NCBI GenBank assembly: GCA_019689695.1
Contig: JADGHA010000022.1
Span: 1 to 18,287, forward strand
DNA: 18,287 nt
Reading direction: 5' to 3'
Source of the DNA: Micromonosporaceae bacterium
GTDB lineage: Bacteria; Actinomycetota; Actinomycetes; Mycobacteriales; Micromonosporaceae
Under the pieces are notes generated by a model, which was not told the DNA's origin, made no database searches, and saw nothing but the letters and a program-made list of their open reading frames with translations. Shown here piece by piece: positions 6,238 to 13,536 of this stretch (position 1 is its first letter; each line of letters starts with the position of its first letter). A program made the position numbers and the translations under genes.

Positions 6238-8589
6238 TCAGCGCGACTCGGCCGTCAGCCTGCCATCCACAGTGGACAATGCGGTGACGGCACCGTTGAT
6301 GCGCACCTCGCGGGGGAGGGTCGCACCGTCCACCGCCGCGAACGCGATCCGGCGCACCGGCTTCGGCCCGTCCACCGTGACCTCGAACCGGTCGCCCGAC
6401 CGGACGGCGGAGACCGTCGTGTCGCCGTCGGTGTCCCGGATCACGGTCCGGCCGTCGACCGCGCCGTAGCTGACCACCGTCACGTCCGTGAACGGCGCTT
6501 CGCTCAGGGTCTCCGCCAGCGGCGCGAGCGGGATGAGGGCGCCGTACCGCACGAACAGCGGGACCTGCTCCAGCGGCTTGCTCATCCGGTGGTACCGCGG
6601 ACCACTGTGGACGGCGCCGGTCCAGTAGTCGACCCAGTCGCCCGAGGGCAGGTAGACGTGGCGGCTGCCCTCCGGATCCACCATCGGAGCGACCAACAGG
6701 TCGGCGCCGAGGCGGTACTCCAGCTCCGCGGTCCAGGCTGCCGGGTCGTCCGGGGAGTCGACCAGCAGGGCCCGCATCATCGGAACGCCGGTGCGCGCCG
6801 ACTCGACCGCGACCGAGTAGATGTAGGGCATCAAGCGGTAGCGCAGGCGCAGCGCGTCGACCGCGATCTCGGCGGCGAACTCCGGGAACTCCCAGGGCAG
6901 CCGGCTGGTGGTGCCGTGGAAGCGGACCAGCGGGGAGAGCGCGCCGAACTGGGCCCAGCGGGCGTACAGCTCGGGCGAGGGCGTACCGGTGAAGCCGCCC
7001 ACGTCGTGGCTCCAGAACGGCACGCCGGCCAGCCCGTGCGACAGCCCACCGCGCAGGTTGCTGGCCATCGCCGGATAGCTGGAGTTGACGTCGCCGCTCC
7101 ACTGCGCGGCATGCCGCTGCCCGCCCAGGTAGCTGGAGCGGGCCCAGACCATCCCGTGGCCGACCATCTCCTGGGTGACACGGGAGACGGTGTCGTTGAA
7201 CAGCAGCGTGTAGACGTTGTGCAGCTGCACCCCGGTCATCCCGTTGGCGGCCACCGCATCGGCCGGGACACCCTCGGCGAAGTCCGTCTTGAACACACTG
7301 ATGCCCTGCTCCAGCAGCCTGCGCAGCAGTCCGCTGAACCATTCGACGGCCTGCGGGTTGGTGAAGTCGATGATGCCGCACGGCGGGTGCGTGCCGTGCC
7401 AGACGTCCGCGACGTAGACCGAGCCGTCCGGCCGGCGCAGCAGGTGCCCGGCTGCGGCGGCGTGGGGGAAGGTCGGGCTGAGATGGCTCAGGTACGGGTT
7501 GAGCCACAGCCCGACCTTGAACCCCTGTTGGGTGAGGGTTGCGATCATGCCGTCGGGGTCGGGGAAGTTCTCCCTGTCCCACCCGAGGTCCGACCAGTGG
7601 CCGGCGACCTGCCAGTAGCAGTCCAGGTGAAGGACATCGGCCGGGATCCGGCCGGCGCGCAGCCGCCTGGCCCGCTCCAGCACCTTCTCCTGGGTGTCCA
7701 CGGTGAACCCGGACGAGATCCAGGTGCCGAACGCCCACTTGGGTGGCAGCATGGGCCGCCCGGTGAGCTGGTTGTAGCGGTTGAGCACCTCGGCCGGGGT
7801 GGGTCCGGCGAGCAGGTAGTAGTCGATCAGATCGTCGGGCACGACGATCTGCAGGCAGCTGTGCGTGGACTGGCAGATGTCGAACTCCACCGGCATGCCG
7901 CTGTCCACCAGCAGCCCGTAGCCGCGGCTGGACAGGTACATCGGCACGTTCTTGTACGACCGGTCGGATTCGCTGCCGAACGCGTCGTAGTTCCACATCA
8001 GCGCGCGCTGCCCGCGCTTGTCCAGTGGGGTGAACTTCTCCCCGAGCCCGACGAAGCGCTCGTCCGGCCTGGCGGTGAAGCTCTCGTGGTACGCGACGAC
8101 CGCGCCGTCCACGGAGGACCGGCCGAAGGGGAGGGTGCGCATCCGGCCGCTGATGTCGTACTCCCCGCCGTTCTGGTCGGTCAGAATCCGCCCGGCCCGG
8201 TCCAGGAAGCGCAGGTGCCACGGATCAAGGGTGATCTCCGCGACGGCCGAGCCCGCGTGCACCCGGACCACGCCGCCGTTGAGGTCCACCCGCGCGCCCG
8301 GGTACGACCCGGGGTGCACCAGCGTGATGGCCTTGGCCGACCGGGTGCGCGCGTCCGTGTCCTGGCTGAGCCGGACCCGGATGATGCCCTCGCCGGCCAC
8401 GCTGACTTGTACCGCCAGCGTCTCGCCGCCTGACGTGGCACCCTTCAGCGTGACGCCCTGCGCGTCGGTGGCCACGACGTCGGCGCGGACCAGGGTCGAC
8501 AGCCCACCCTCGCCCGGCCGGCGGGTCGGCAGGTCGGGCGGGTCGGCGACGAAGTTCTCGTGCGCGACGAGGGGTGGGCGGTACGGCAT
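6238..8589 (-). CDS. GH31 alpha-xylosidase (YicI/XylS-like)
   Basis: The 783-aa glycoside hydrolase family 31 enzyme is predicted to be cytoplasmic (no signal peptide). It removes alpha-linked xylose from the non-reducing end of oligosaccharides. The nucleophile is D436 in FKTDFAEGVP, and the likely general acid is D500 in QWSGDVNSSY. The stretch IIDFTNPQAVEWF followed by FKTDFxE resembles YicI-type alpha-xylosidases more than alpha-glucosidases. The N-terminal beta-sandwich spans roughly 35-260 and the barrel roughly 265-600. The start at 8589 has AGGAG six bases upstream; an earlier ATG at 8646 lacks this. The gene is divergent from the GH42 gene across a region with a ROK operator. Length and order match the family. 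Substrate preference is inferred. Confidence 0.9.
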   Translation of the reverse strand: MPYRPPLVAHENFVADPPDLPTRRPGEGGLSTLVRADVVATDAQGVTLKGATSGGETLAVQVSVAGEGIIRVRLSQDTDARTRSAKAITLVHPGSYPGARVDLNGGVVRVHAGSAVAEITLDPWHLRFLDRAGRILTDQNGGEYDISGRMRTLPFGRSSVDGAVVAYHESFTARPDERFVGLGEKFTPLDKRGQRALMWNYDAFGSESDRSYKNVPMYLSSRGYGLLVDSGMPVEFDICQSTHSCLQIVVPDDLIDYYLLAGPTPAEVLNRYNQLTGRPMLPPKWAFGTWISSGFTVDTQEKVLERARRLRAGRIPADVLHLDCYWQVAGHWSDLGWDRENFPDPDGMIATLTQQGFKVGLWLNPYLSHLSPTFPHAAAAGHLLRRPDGSVYVADVWHGTHPPCGIIDFTNPQAVEWFSGLLRRLLEQGISVFKTDFAEGVPADAVAANGMTGVQLHNVYTLLFNDTVSRVTQEMVGHGMVWARSSYLGGQRHAAQWSGDVNSSYPAMASNLRGGLSHGLAGVPFWSHDVGGFTGTPSPELYARWAQFGALSPLVRFHGTTSRLPWEFPEFAAEIAVDALRLRYRLMPYIYSVAVESARTGVPMMRALLVDSPDDPAAWTAELEYRLGADLLVAPMVDPEGSRHVYLPSGDWVDYWTGAVHSGPRYHRMSKPLEQVPLFVRYGALIPLAPLAETLSEAPFTDVTVVSYGAVDGRTVIRDTDGDTTVSAVRSGDRFEVTVDGPKPVRRIAFAAVDGATLPREVRINGAVTALSTVDGRLTAESR

Positions 8590-8639
8590 CGGCTCTCCTG
8601 CGGGCGTCGTGGGTCTACGACCGGTGCCGGGTGGTCGCG

Positions 8640-8668
8640 TTGACACGCCGCGCCGGCCTTCTTAGTTT
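8640..8668 (+). promoter_or_regulatory. Near-consensus promoter of the GH42 gene
   Basis: A perfect -35 box TTGACA (8640-8645) and the -10 box TAGTTT (8663-8668) are separated by 17 bp. The -10 lies inside the ROK-type operator, so repressor binding should exclude RNA polymerase. Transcription would start near 8675, leaving a leader of about 30 bases before the TTG start. Confidence 0.7.
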
Positions 8669-8686
8669 GGCTGGCGTCCCAACAAA
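8662..8686. promoter_or_regulatory. ROK/XylR-type operator between GH31 and GH42 genes
   Basis: TTAGTT (8662-8667) and AACAAA (8681-8686) are inverted half-sites separated by 13 bp, matching in frame the site at 1654-1678. The site covers the -10 box of the GH42 promoter and lies about 73 bp from the GH31 start. This links both hydrolase genes to the ROK regulator gene of the window. Confidence 0.65.
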
Positions 8687-8704
8687 GCGCAACGGAGGAC
8701 CTTG

Positions 8705-10711
8705 TTGTGGTACGGCGGGGACTACAACCCCGAGCAGTGGCCGGAGGCGGTGTGGGCCGAGGACGTCGCGCTGATGCGGCGCGCCGGGGTGAACCTCGTC
8801 TCGGTGGGCGTCTTCGCCTGGGCGAGGCTGGAGCCGGAAGAGGGGCGGTACGCATTCGACTGGCTTGACCGGGTGCTGGAGCTGTTGGCGGATGGCGGCA
8901 TCCGGGTCGCGCTCGCCACACCGACCGCCTCGCCACCGCCTTGGTTCGGCCTGGCGTACCCGGACGCCCTGACGGTAAACCGGGACGGCGTCCGGCTGAC
9001 CCACGGTAGCCGGGACACATACTGCCTCAGCGCCCCCGCCTACCGTGCGGCGTGCGTGCGGATCGCCAGGGAGCTGGCCCGCCGGTACGCCGGGCATCCG
9101 GCGCTCGCCCTGTGGCACGTCCACAACGAGTACGGCACCGCCTGCTACTGCGACCACGCCGCCGCGGCGTTCCGGGCCTGGCTACGCGCCCGCTACGGCG
9201 ACCTGGACCGGCTCAACGAGGCGTGGAGCACGGCGTTCTGGAGCCAGCACTACTCGGCCTGGGAACAGGTGCTGCCGCCGCGGGCCACCCAGTACCTGCC
9301 CAACCCGGCCCACCTGCTGGACTTCCGGCGGTTCCTGTCGGCCGAGCTGCTCGCCGCGTTCGGTGAGCAGAAGGCGGTGCTGCGGCAGGCCACCCCGGAC
9401 GTCCCGGTCACCACCAATTTCGCCTTCGGCGGCTGGGTTCCGGTTGACCAGTGGCAGTGGTCGCGGGAGGTGGACCTGGTCGCCATCGACGACTACCCGT
9501 CGGAATCCGGTGGCGGTGCCGAGGAGCAGACCGCCTTTGCCGCGGACCTCGCCCGTTCGTGGGCCGGCGGCAGGCCGTGGCTGCTGATGGAGAGCGCACC
9601 GAACATCATCTACACCGTAGATCTCCCGAACGGCCCCCACCCGCCATCCCGCCGCATGCACACCAAGGAGCCCGGCCGGATGCTGCGGCACAGCCTGTCG
9701 CACGTGGCGCGGGGCTCCCGGGGCGCGATGTTCTTCCAGTGGCGGGCCCCGCGCGGCGGGGCCGAACAGTGGCACGCGGCGATGGTGCCGCATGCCGGGC
9801 CGGACAGCCGGGTCTTCCGGGAGGTGTGCGAGCTGGGCGGTCTGCTCGCCCGGCTCGGCGAGGCCGGCGTGGCGGACAGCCGGGTCGTCGCAGAGGTGGC
9901 CGTCGTCTGGGATCCGCAGGCGTGGTGGGCGTTGCAGGGCTCGCACACGCCGCATGCCGACATGGACTACCTGGCGGCGGTGCGGGACGCGCACCGCGTG
10001 CTGTGGCGGCGTGGCGTAGCCGTCGACTTCGTCCATCCCGAGGCGGGCCTGTCGGCGTACCGCATGGTCGTGGTGCCGCGCCTCTACCTGGTCTCCGACC
10101 GGGCGGCGGCGAACCTGGCGTCCTATGTGGAAAATGGCGGGCACCTGGTGGTGACGTACTTCAGCGGCATCGTGGACGCCGCATGCCGGGTCCGGCTCGG
10201 CGGCTACCCCGGCGCCTTCCGCGACCTTCTCGGCATACGGGTGGAGGAGTTCTACCCGTTGCCCGCGGGGGAGACAGTGGACCTGTCCACAGGAGATGTC
10301 GGCCGGATGTGGTGTGAACGGGTGCACCTGACCGGGGCCGAGGCGGTTGCCCGGTACGCGGGTGGCGTGCTCGACGGCCTGCCCGCGATCACCCGCCACC
10401 GGCACGGTGCCGGCGCCGCCTGGTACGTCTCGACCGAGCTGGCCGACGAGGCGTACGCCCGCGTGCTGGACGAGGCGTACGCCCGCGTGCGGGGAGCGCC
10501 GGAGCCGCCGCCCACCGGCGTGGAGCTGGTGCGGCGGACCGGCCAGGATGCGACCTGGCTGTTCGCCCTCAACCACACTGACCAGCCGCGCCAGGTGGCG
10601 GCGACCGGCGTCGACCTGGTCAGCGGCGAGCAGGTCACCGGCGCCGTCCGGCTCGCACCGGGCGGCGCCGCGGTCATCCGGACCGGCGCTGCCGCACCGC
10701 CTCATACGTGA
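8705..10711 (+). CDS. GH42 beta-galactosidase-type glycoside hydrolase
   Basis: The 668-aa GH42 enzyme is of typical length and is predicted to be cytoplasmic. Family landmarks are the N-terminal WYGGDYNPEQWP, acid/base E142 in HNEYG, and nucleophile E296 in LMESAP, with trimerisation-like and C-terminal beta domains after about 390. Cysteines C107, C147 and C149 match three ligands of the family's zinc site, but the fourth position (usually CDHC) is alanine. The start is a TTG at 8705, with GGAGG six bases upstream. A TTG at 8702 is also possible but too close to that site. GH42 members act on beta-galactosides, or sometimes alpha-L-arabinopyranosides. Beside an alpha-xylosidase, removal of galactose from xyloglucan-type oligosaccharides is plausible. 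Its 3' end overlaps the convergent methyltransferase gene. Confidence 0.92.
   Translation: MWYGGDYNPEQWPEAVWAEDVALMRRAGVNLVSVGVFAWARLEPEEGRYAFDWLDRVLELLADGGIRVALATPTASPPPWFGLAYPDALTVNRDGVRLTHGSRDTYCLSAPAYRAACVRIARELARRYAGHPALALWHVHNEYGTACYCDHAAAAFRAWLRARYGDLDRLNEAWSTAFWSQHYSAWEQVLPPRATQYLPNPAHLLDFRRFLSAELLAAFGEQKAVLRQATPDVPVTTNFAFGGWVPVDQWQWSREVDLVAIDDYPSESGGGAEEQTAFAADLARSWAGGRPWLLMESAPNIIYTVDLPNGPHPPSRRMHTKEPGRMLRHSLSHVARGSRGAMFFQWRAPRGGAEQWHAAMVPHAGPDSRVFREVCELGGLLARLGEAGVADSRVVAEVAVVWDPQAWWALQGSHTPHADMDYLAAVRDAHRVLWRRGVAVDFVHPEAGLSAYRMVVVPRLYLVSDRAAANLASYVENGGHLVVTYFSGIVDAACRVRLGGYPGAFRDLLGIRVEEFYPLPAGETVDLSTGDVGRMWCERVHLTGAEAVARYAGGVLDGLPAITRHRHGAGAAWYVSTELADEAYARVLDEAYARVRGAPEPPPTGVELVRRTGQDATWLFALNHTDQPRQVAATGVDLVSGEQVTGAVRLAPGGAAVIRTGAAAPPHT
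10445..10492 (+). repeat. In-frame 24-bp tandem duplication within the GH42 gene
   Basis: Bases 10445-10468 and 10469-10492 are identical at 23 of 24 positions and encode DEAYARVL then DEAYARVR. This looks like a recent slippage duplication of eight codons in the C-terminal part of the protein. The reading frame is kept. Confidence 0.9.
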
Positions 10712-11480
10712 TGACCGCCGCCGACGTGGCCACGTTCAGCGAGTCGGCCCGGCCGGCCATCGGGATGCGCACCCGGTGGCGCGCCGCCCGCAGCCACGCC
10801 GCCGACAGCCCCTCCTTCTCCGTGCCCACCGCGATCGCCGTCGGCCCGGTCAGGTCCACCTCGGTGTACGCCACATCCGCGTGCGGCGTCGCCGCCACCA
10901 CTGCGATCCCGCGCTCCCGCAGCCAGGCGAGCAGCTGCGGACCGGCGGCGCTGGCCACCGGTACGGCGAACACCGTGCCCTTGCTGGCCCGCACCAGGTT
11001 GGGGTTGCCCCAGTCGGTGACCGGGTCGGCGGCGAGGACCGCCGCGACGCCGGCGGCGTCGGCGGTGCGCAGGATGGCGCCGAGGTTGCCCGGCTTCTCC
11101 ACCGCCTCGCAGACCAGCAGCAGGGGGTCCGGACCCAGCCGCAGGGCGGCCAGGTCAGCGGTGACCGCGGGCACCACGGCGAGCCAGCCGTCGGGCGACT
11201 CCCGGTAGGCCACCTTCTCGAACGCCGGCCGGCTCAGCTGGACCAGCTCGGCGCCGGCCGCAGCGGCCCGGTCCAACAGGCCACCGGTGCCGGGTGCCTG
11301 CAGTTGCGGGCAGAAGTACAGGGCGACCGGGCGCACCCCGGCGTCGAGCGCGAGCGCCAGCTCCTCGTACCCCTCCACCAGGGTTTGGCCGGCCTGCTCC
11401 CGGTGCCGGCGACGGCGCAGGGCGAGCAGGGATTTCAGCCGTGGATTCGCTGGGCTGGTCACCACGAGAGGGGCAGGCAC
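10674..11480 (-). CDS. SpoU/TrmH-family RNA 2'-O-methyltransferase
   Basis: The 268-aa enzyme transfers a methyl group from S-adenosylmethionine to a ribose 2'-OH of rRNA or tRNA. An N-terminal substrate-binding domain (about 1-105, with NPRLKSLLAL and LVEGYEELALAL) precedes the knotted SPOUT domain. The latter shows motif 1 (N132-LGAILR138-TADAAG), motif 2 (GTEKEGL, 219-225) and motif 3 (IPMAGRADSLNVATSAAV, 239-256). The start is placed at the GTG at 11480, where family similarity begins. The open frame upstream is low-complexity Arg/Gly sequence. The target nucleotide cannot be assigned. The last 38 bp overlap the end of the GH42 gene in antisense. It looks like a housekeeping gene, not part of the sugar locus. 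Confidence 0.9.
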   Translation of the reverse strand: MPAPLVVTSPANPRLKSLLALRRRRHREQAGQTLVEGYEELALALDAGVRPVALYFCPQLQAPGTGGLLDRAAAAGAELVQLSRPAFEKVAYRESPDGWLAVVPAVTADLAALRLGPDPLLLVCEAVEKPGNLGAILRTADAAGVAAVLAADPVTDWGNPNLVRASKGTVFAVPVASAAGPQLLAWLRERGIAVVAATPHADVAYTEVDLTGPTAIAVGTEKEGLSAAWLRAARHRVRIPMAGRADSLNVATSAAVITYEAVRQRRSG

Positions 11481-11782
11481 GCGGCCAGTATGCCGGGCGT
11501 CCCGGCATGGGCGGCTGGCCCCGCCGCGCACGCGACCGGCGGATCGAGCGAATCGATTGTCGTCTCGCCATCGCCATCGGCCGGCACGCCGCCCGCCCGG
11601 CCGGCCTGGAGCAGCTGGCCGCCTGCGGTCTCCGGCAGTGACCGGCTTCCCGCCGCGAGAGCCGAGGTGAGGGAGGTGACGCGGACGAGCCGGATCCGGA
11701 CAACTGCCTTGCCGGGCATAGATCACCCCGTACTGGGAAGAAGGTCAGCGTCCGGACACCCGGCACTACGGAGGTGAGGCAG
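11481..11782. other. Intergenic region between methyltransferase and hemerythrin genes
   Basis: About 300 bp separate the starts of two divergent genes, so promoters for both should lie here, but I find no convincing -35/-10 pair. A short frame of 33 codons, with a GTG at 11676 after GAGGTGAGGGAG and a stop at 11775-11777, would end over the ribosome binding site of the hemerythrin gene. It could be a leader peptide, but codon evidence is weak. Confidence 0.4.
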
Positions 11783-12349
11783 GTGACCACGGCCCAGGAT
11801 CAGGACGTGGTGGAGCTGCTGCTCGACCAGCATGACCAAATCAGGAGCCTGTTCAGCCAGATCTCGACCGCCCAGGGCACCACCAAGCGGGAGCTGTTCG
11901 AGGAGCTGGTGCGGCTGCTCGCGGTGCACGAGAGCGCGGAGGAGGAGGTCGTCCACCCGGCCGCCCGCCGGAAGATCGAATCCGGCGACCAGGTGATCGA
12001 CAGCCGGCTGCAGGAGGAGAACGAGGCCAAGCATGCGCTCGCCGAGCTGTACGACATGGGCGTGGACCACCCTGAGTTCGACAGCAAGTTCGCCGCGTTC
12101 AGCGACGCGGTGAACCAGCACGCCATGCACGAGGAGACCGAGGAGTTCCCGCACCTGCGGCAGAACGTCTCGGCCGAGCAGCTACGCCGGATGGCTGGCG
12201 CGGTGCGGGCGGCGGAGTCGATGGCACCGACCCGGCCCCATCCGCGGGCCGGCGAGTCGATGGCCGCGAACATGATCGCGGGGCCGCCGCTGGCGATGTT
12301 CGACCGGATGCGTGACGCGGTCCGCGACTGGCGGCAGAAGAGCGGCTAG
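11783..12349 (+). CDS. Hemerythrin HHE-domain protein
   Basis: The 188-aa product carries a hemerythrin-like four-helix bundle that would bind a di-iron centre (oxygen, nitric oxide or redox sensing or binding). Metal-ligand-type residues occur in DQHDQIRSLF, VHESAEEEVVHP, NEAKHALAEL and NQHAMHEETEEFPHL, the usual spacing of HHE proteins. The bundle covers about residues 5-140. The rest is an Ala/Pro/Met-rich tail ending in a short amphipathic helix. The start is the GTG at 11783, with GGAGG eight bases upstream. An in-frame GTG at 11774 has no ribosome binding site. The gene stands alone and ends before a hairpin. Its role is unknown. Similar actinobacterial proteins are often annotated simply as hemerythrin-domain proteins. 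Confidence 0.88.
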   Translation: MTTAQDQDVVELLLDQHDQIRSLFSQISTAQGTTKRELFEELVRLLAVHESAEEEVVHPAARRKIESGDQVIDSRLQEENEAKHALAELYDMGVDHPEFDSKFAAFSDAVNQHAMHEETEEFPHLRQNVSAEQLRRMAGAVRAAESMAPTRPHPRAGESMAANMIAGPPLAMFDRMRDAVRDWRQKSG

Positions 12350-12355
12350 CCGCGA

Positions 12356-12383
12356 CCGCCAGCCGGGACGGGCCCGGCGGCGG
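12356..12383. terminator. Hairpin between convergent hemerythrin and hypothetical genes
   Basis: CCGCC-A-GCCGGG (12356-12367) pairs with CCCGGCGGCGG (12373-12383), giving an 11-bp stem with one bulged A and a 5-base loop. It lies in the 53-bp gap between two converging stop codons and probably terminates both transcripts. Confidence 0.6.
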
Positions 12384-12402
12384 CTGACGGGCGGGTCCGG
12401 AT

Positions 12403-12975
12403 TCAGTCCCGCGCGAAGGCCGCCATGCACGCGAGCAGCTCCGCGCGGTGCAGGTCGCCGACCGGGGCTACCAGGTCGGGGTGGCGCACCAGCGCCGCGG
12501 CCTGGCGGTCCCGGTCGTCCGGCTCGGTCAGCCGGCGGAACTCACAAGCCGGTCCGGGCCGGTGCGGGCTGTGCTCCACCGCCGCCACCGCCTGGGCGGC
12601 CAGCGCCGGATCCGCCAGCAGGCAGGCCGCCCAGCTGGCCACCACCTCATCCACCCAGCTCAGCCAGGCCGCGTCCGGCGTGGTCGGGTCGTCGGCCGGC
12701 TCGGCGCCGGCCAGCCAGTCCAGCCGGGCCGAGCCGCCCGGCCCGAGCAGGGCCAGCAGCTCGGCGTCGAGGCCGGTCGGGTACCGCAGCCAGGCGGCGA
12801 CGGTCGCCGCCTGGCGCACCTGCACCCGGGCCAGCGCCAGGCCGAGCGCACCGCCGGTCGCCGGGTAGGCCCGCAGGAGCCACCTCGTGGTGGCTGCGAT
12901 GACAGCGGACAGCGCTTCCGGCACTGGACAACGGTATCCGGACGAGTCGGCTTCACCCTCCGTGACGAGGGTCAT
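12403..12975 (-). CDS. Hypothetical protein, coupled to an upstream small membrane protein gene
   Basis: I do not recognise this 190-aa product. It is Ala/Leu-rich, predicted mostly alpha-helical and probably soluble. It has many tryptophans (for example RWLLRAYP, AAWLRYP, LDWLAG, AWLSWVDEVVASW) and ends LLACMAAFARD. The start at 12975 is chosen because its ATG overlaps the stop of the 63-aa membrane protein gene as ATGA, which also compensates for the lack of a ribosome binding site. The open frame continues upstream, but that part is Arg/Gly-rich and lies antisense to nothing conserved. Base composition and codon bias match the neighbours. Function unknown. Confidence 0.65.
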   Translation of the reverse strand: MTLVTEGEADSSGYRCPVPEALSAVIAATTRWLLRAYPATGGALGLALARVQVRQAATVAAWLRYPTGLDAELLALLGPGGSARLDWLAGAEPADDPTTPDAAWLSWVDEVVASWAACLLADPALAAQAVAAVEHSPHRPGPACEFRRLTEPDDRDRQAAALVRHPDLVAPVGDLHRAELLACMAAFARD

Positions 12976-13163
12976 ACTTGCGCGGGCAAGCAATGGGTAC
13001 CCGGGCCCGCGCCCTGCGCCGCCGTCGGCAGGGGTAACTTCGACTGCCTGCGGCCTTCGTCGGACGGCGTCCAGTCCGCGCTGTCGCGGCTGTCCGCGGT
13101 CCAGCCCAGCGCCGAGGCGACGGCGAGCAGGACCAGGAACGCGAGAAGCACGAGCAGTTCCAT
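12972..13163 (-). CDS. Small single-pass membrane protein (63 aa)
   Basis: The product starts with a hydrophobic segment (MELLVLLAFLVLLAVASALG) followed by a short charged part, TADSRDSADWTPSDEGRR, and a Pro/Ala-rich tail. The ADSRDxxDW-type motif after one membrane helix is a pattern I associate with small actinobacterial membrane proteins of unknown function (recollection, not a search). The start is probably the ATG at 13163, with GGGAG 12 bases upstream. A TTG at 13175 directly abuts that site and is less likely. Its stop overlaps the start of the next gene as ATGA, suggesting the two proteins are made together. Confidence 0.65.
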   Translation of the reverse strand: MELLVLLAFLVLLAVASALGWTADSRDSADWTPSDEGRRQSKLPLPTAAQGAGPGTHCLPAQV

Positions 13164-13536
13164 GGCGGTGGTCAACTCCCTCTAGTGGTGGTCCCATCGA
13201 TGTCGGTTGCCGCCGCCGGTGCGCACCGCGGACGTCGACATGAAGTCTTGCCGGCTGCCCGCCACCCGACCAGTGGCGGGATTGCCAGCCATCGCAGGAT
13301 TCCTGCCAACCCCTCGGTAAGTCACTCGCCGTCGAAACATCGGCGCGGAATTTCGGTCCCGCTTTCGAACCATCGGCCCTTGGATTGGCCCGGTGCCGCC
13401 GCGAGGCGACCAGTCTTGACCAAGCCGGGCGGCGCGGCGTACGGTCACGTCACTTCGAAACGCGGCCGGCAGTTGCGCCCGAAAGTTGCGGCTACCGTCG
13501 GCGCATGCTCGGCCAGCAGAGCGGGGAGGCGTGGCC
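13164..13536. other. Intergenic region between divergent transcription units
   Basis: About 370 bp with lower G+C than the genes contain no convincing coding frame. Features seen are half-sites resembling the left-edge operators (GTCGAAAC at 13331-13338, CTTCGAAACG near 13453), a direct repeat of AGTTGCG at 13471-13477 and 13484-13490, and a candidate promoter at 13416-13445. It must hold the promoters of both the leftward small-protein pair and the rightward sugar-acid operon. Confidence 0.5.
13416..13445 (+). promoter_or_regulatory. Candidate promoter of the sugar-acid catabolism operon
   Basis: TTGACC (13416-13421) and TACGGT (13440-13445) are spaced 18 bp apart and fit TTGACn-N18-TAnnnT. 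Transcription would start near 13452, just at the CACTTCGAAACG element, leaving a leader of about 85 bases. Another possible -10 is TACCGT at 13494-13499. Confidence 0.35.

Noticed and set aside
6166..8433. Long plus-strand frame opposite the GH31 gene (about 755 codons)
   Set aside because: Antisense shadow of a clear GH31 gene. It also runs through the terminator hairpin at 6136-6178 and has no recognisable motif.
11481..11726. N-terminal extension of the methyltransferase by about 82 residues
   Set aside because: Low-complexity Arg/Gly-rich sequence without family similarity. The family begins at the GTG at 11480.
12972..12990. CTTGC-GCGG-GCAAG inverted repeat near the start of the hypothetical gene
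   Set aside because: It lies inside the coding end of the small membrane protein gene and is short enough to occur by chance in GC-rich DNA.
12976..13197. N-terminal extension of the 190-aa hypothetical protein
   Set aside because: It overlaps the small membrane protein gene in another frame, and the ATGA coupling points to the start at 12975.
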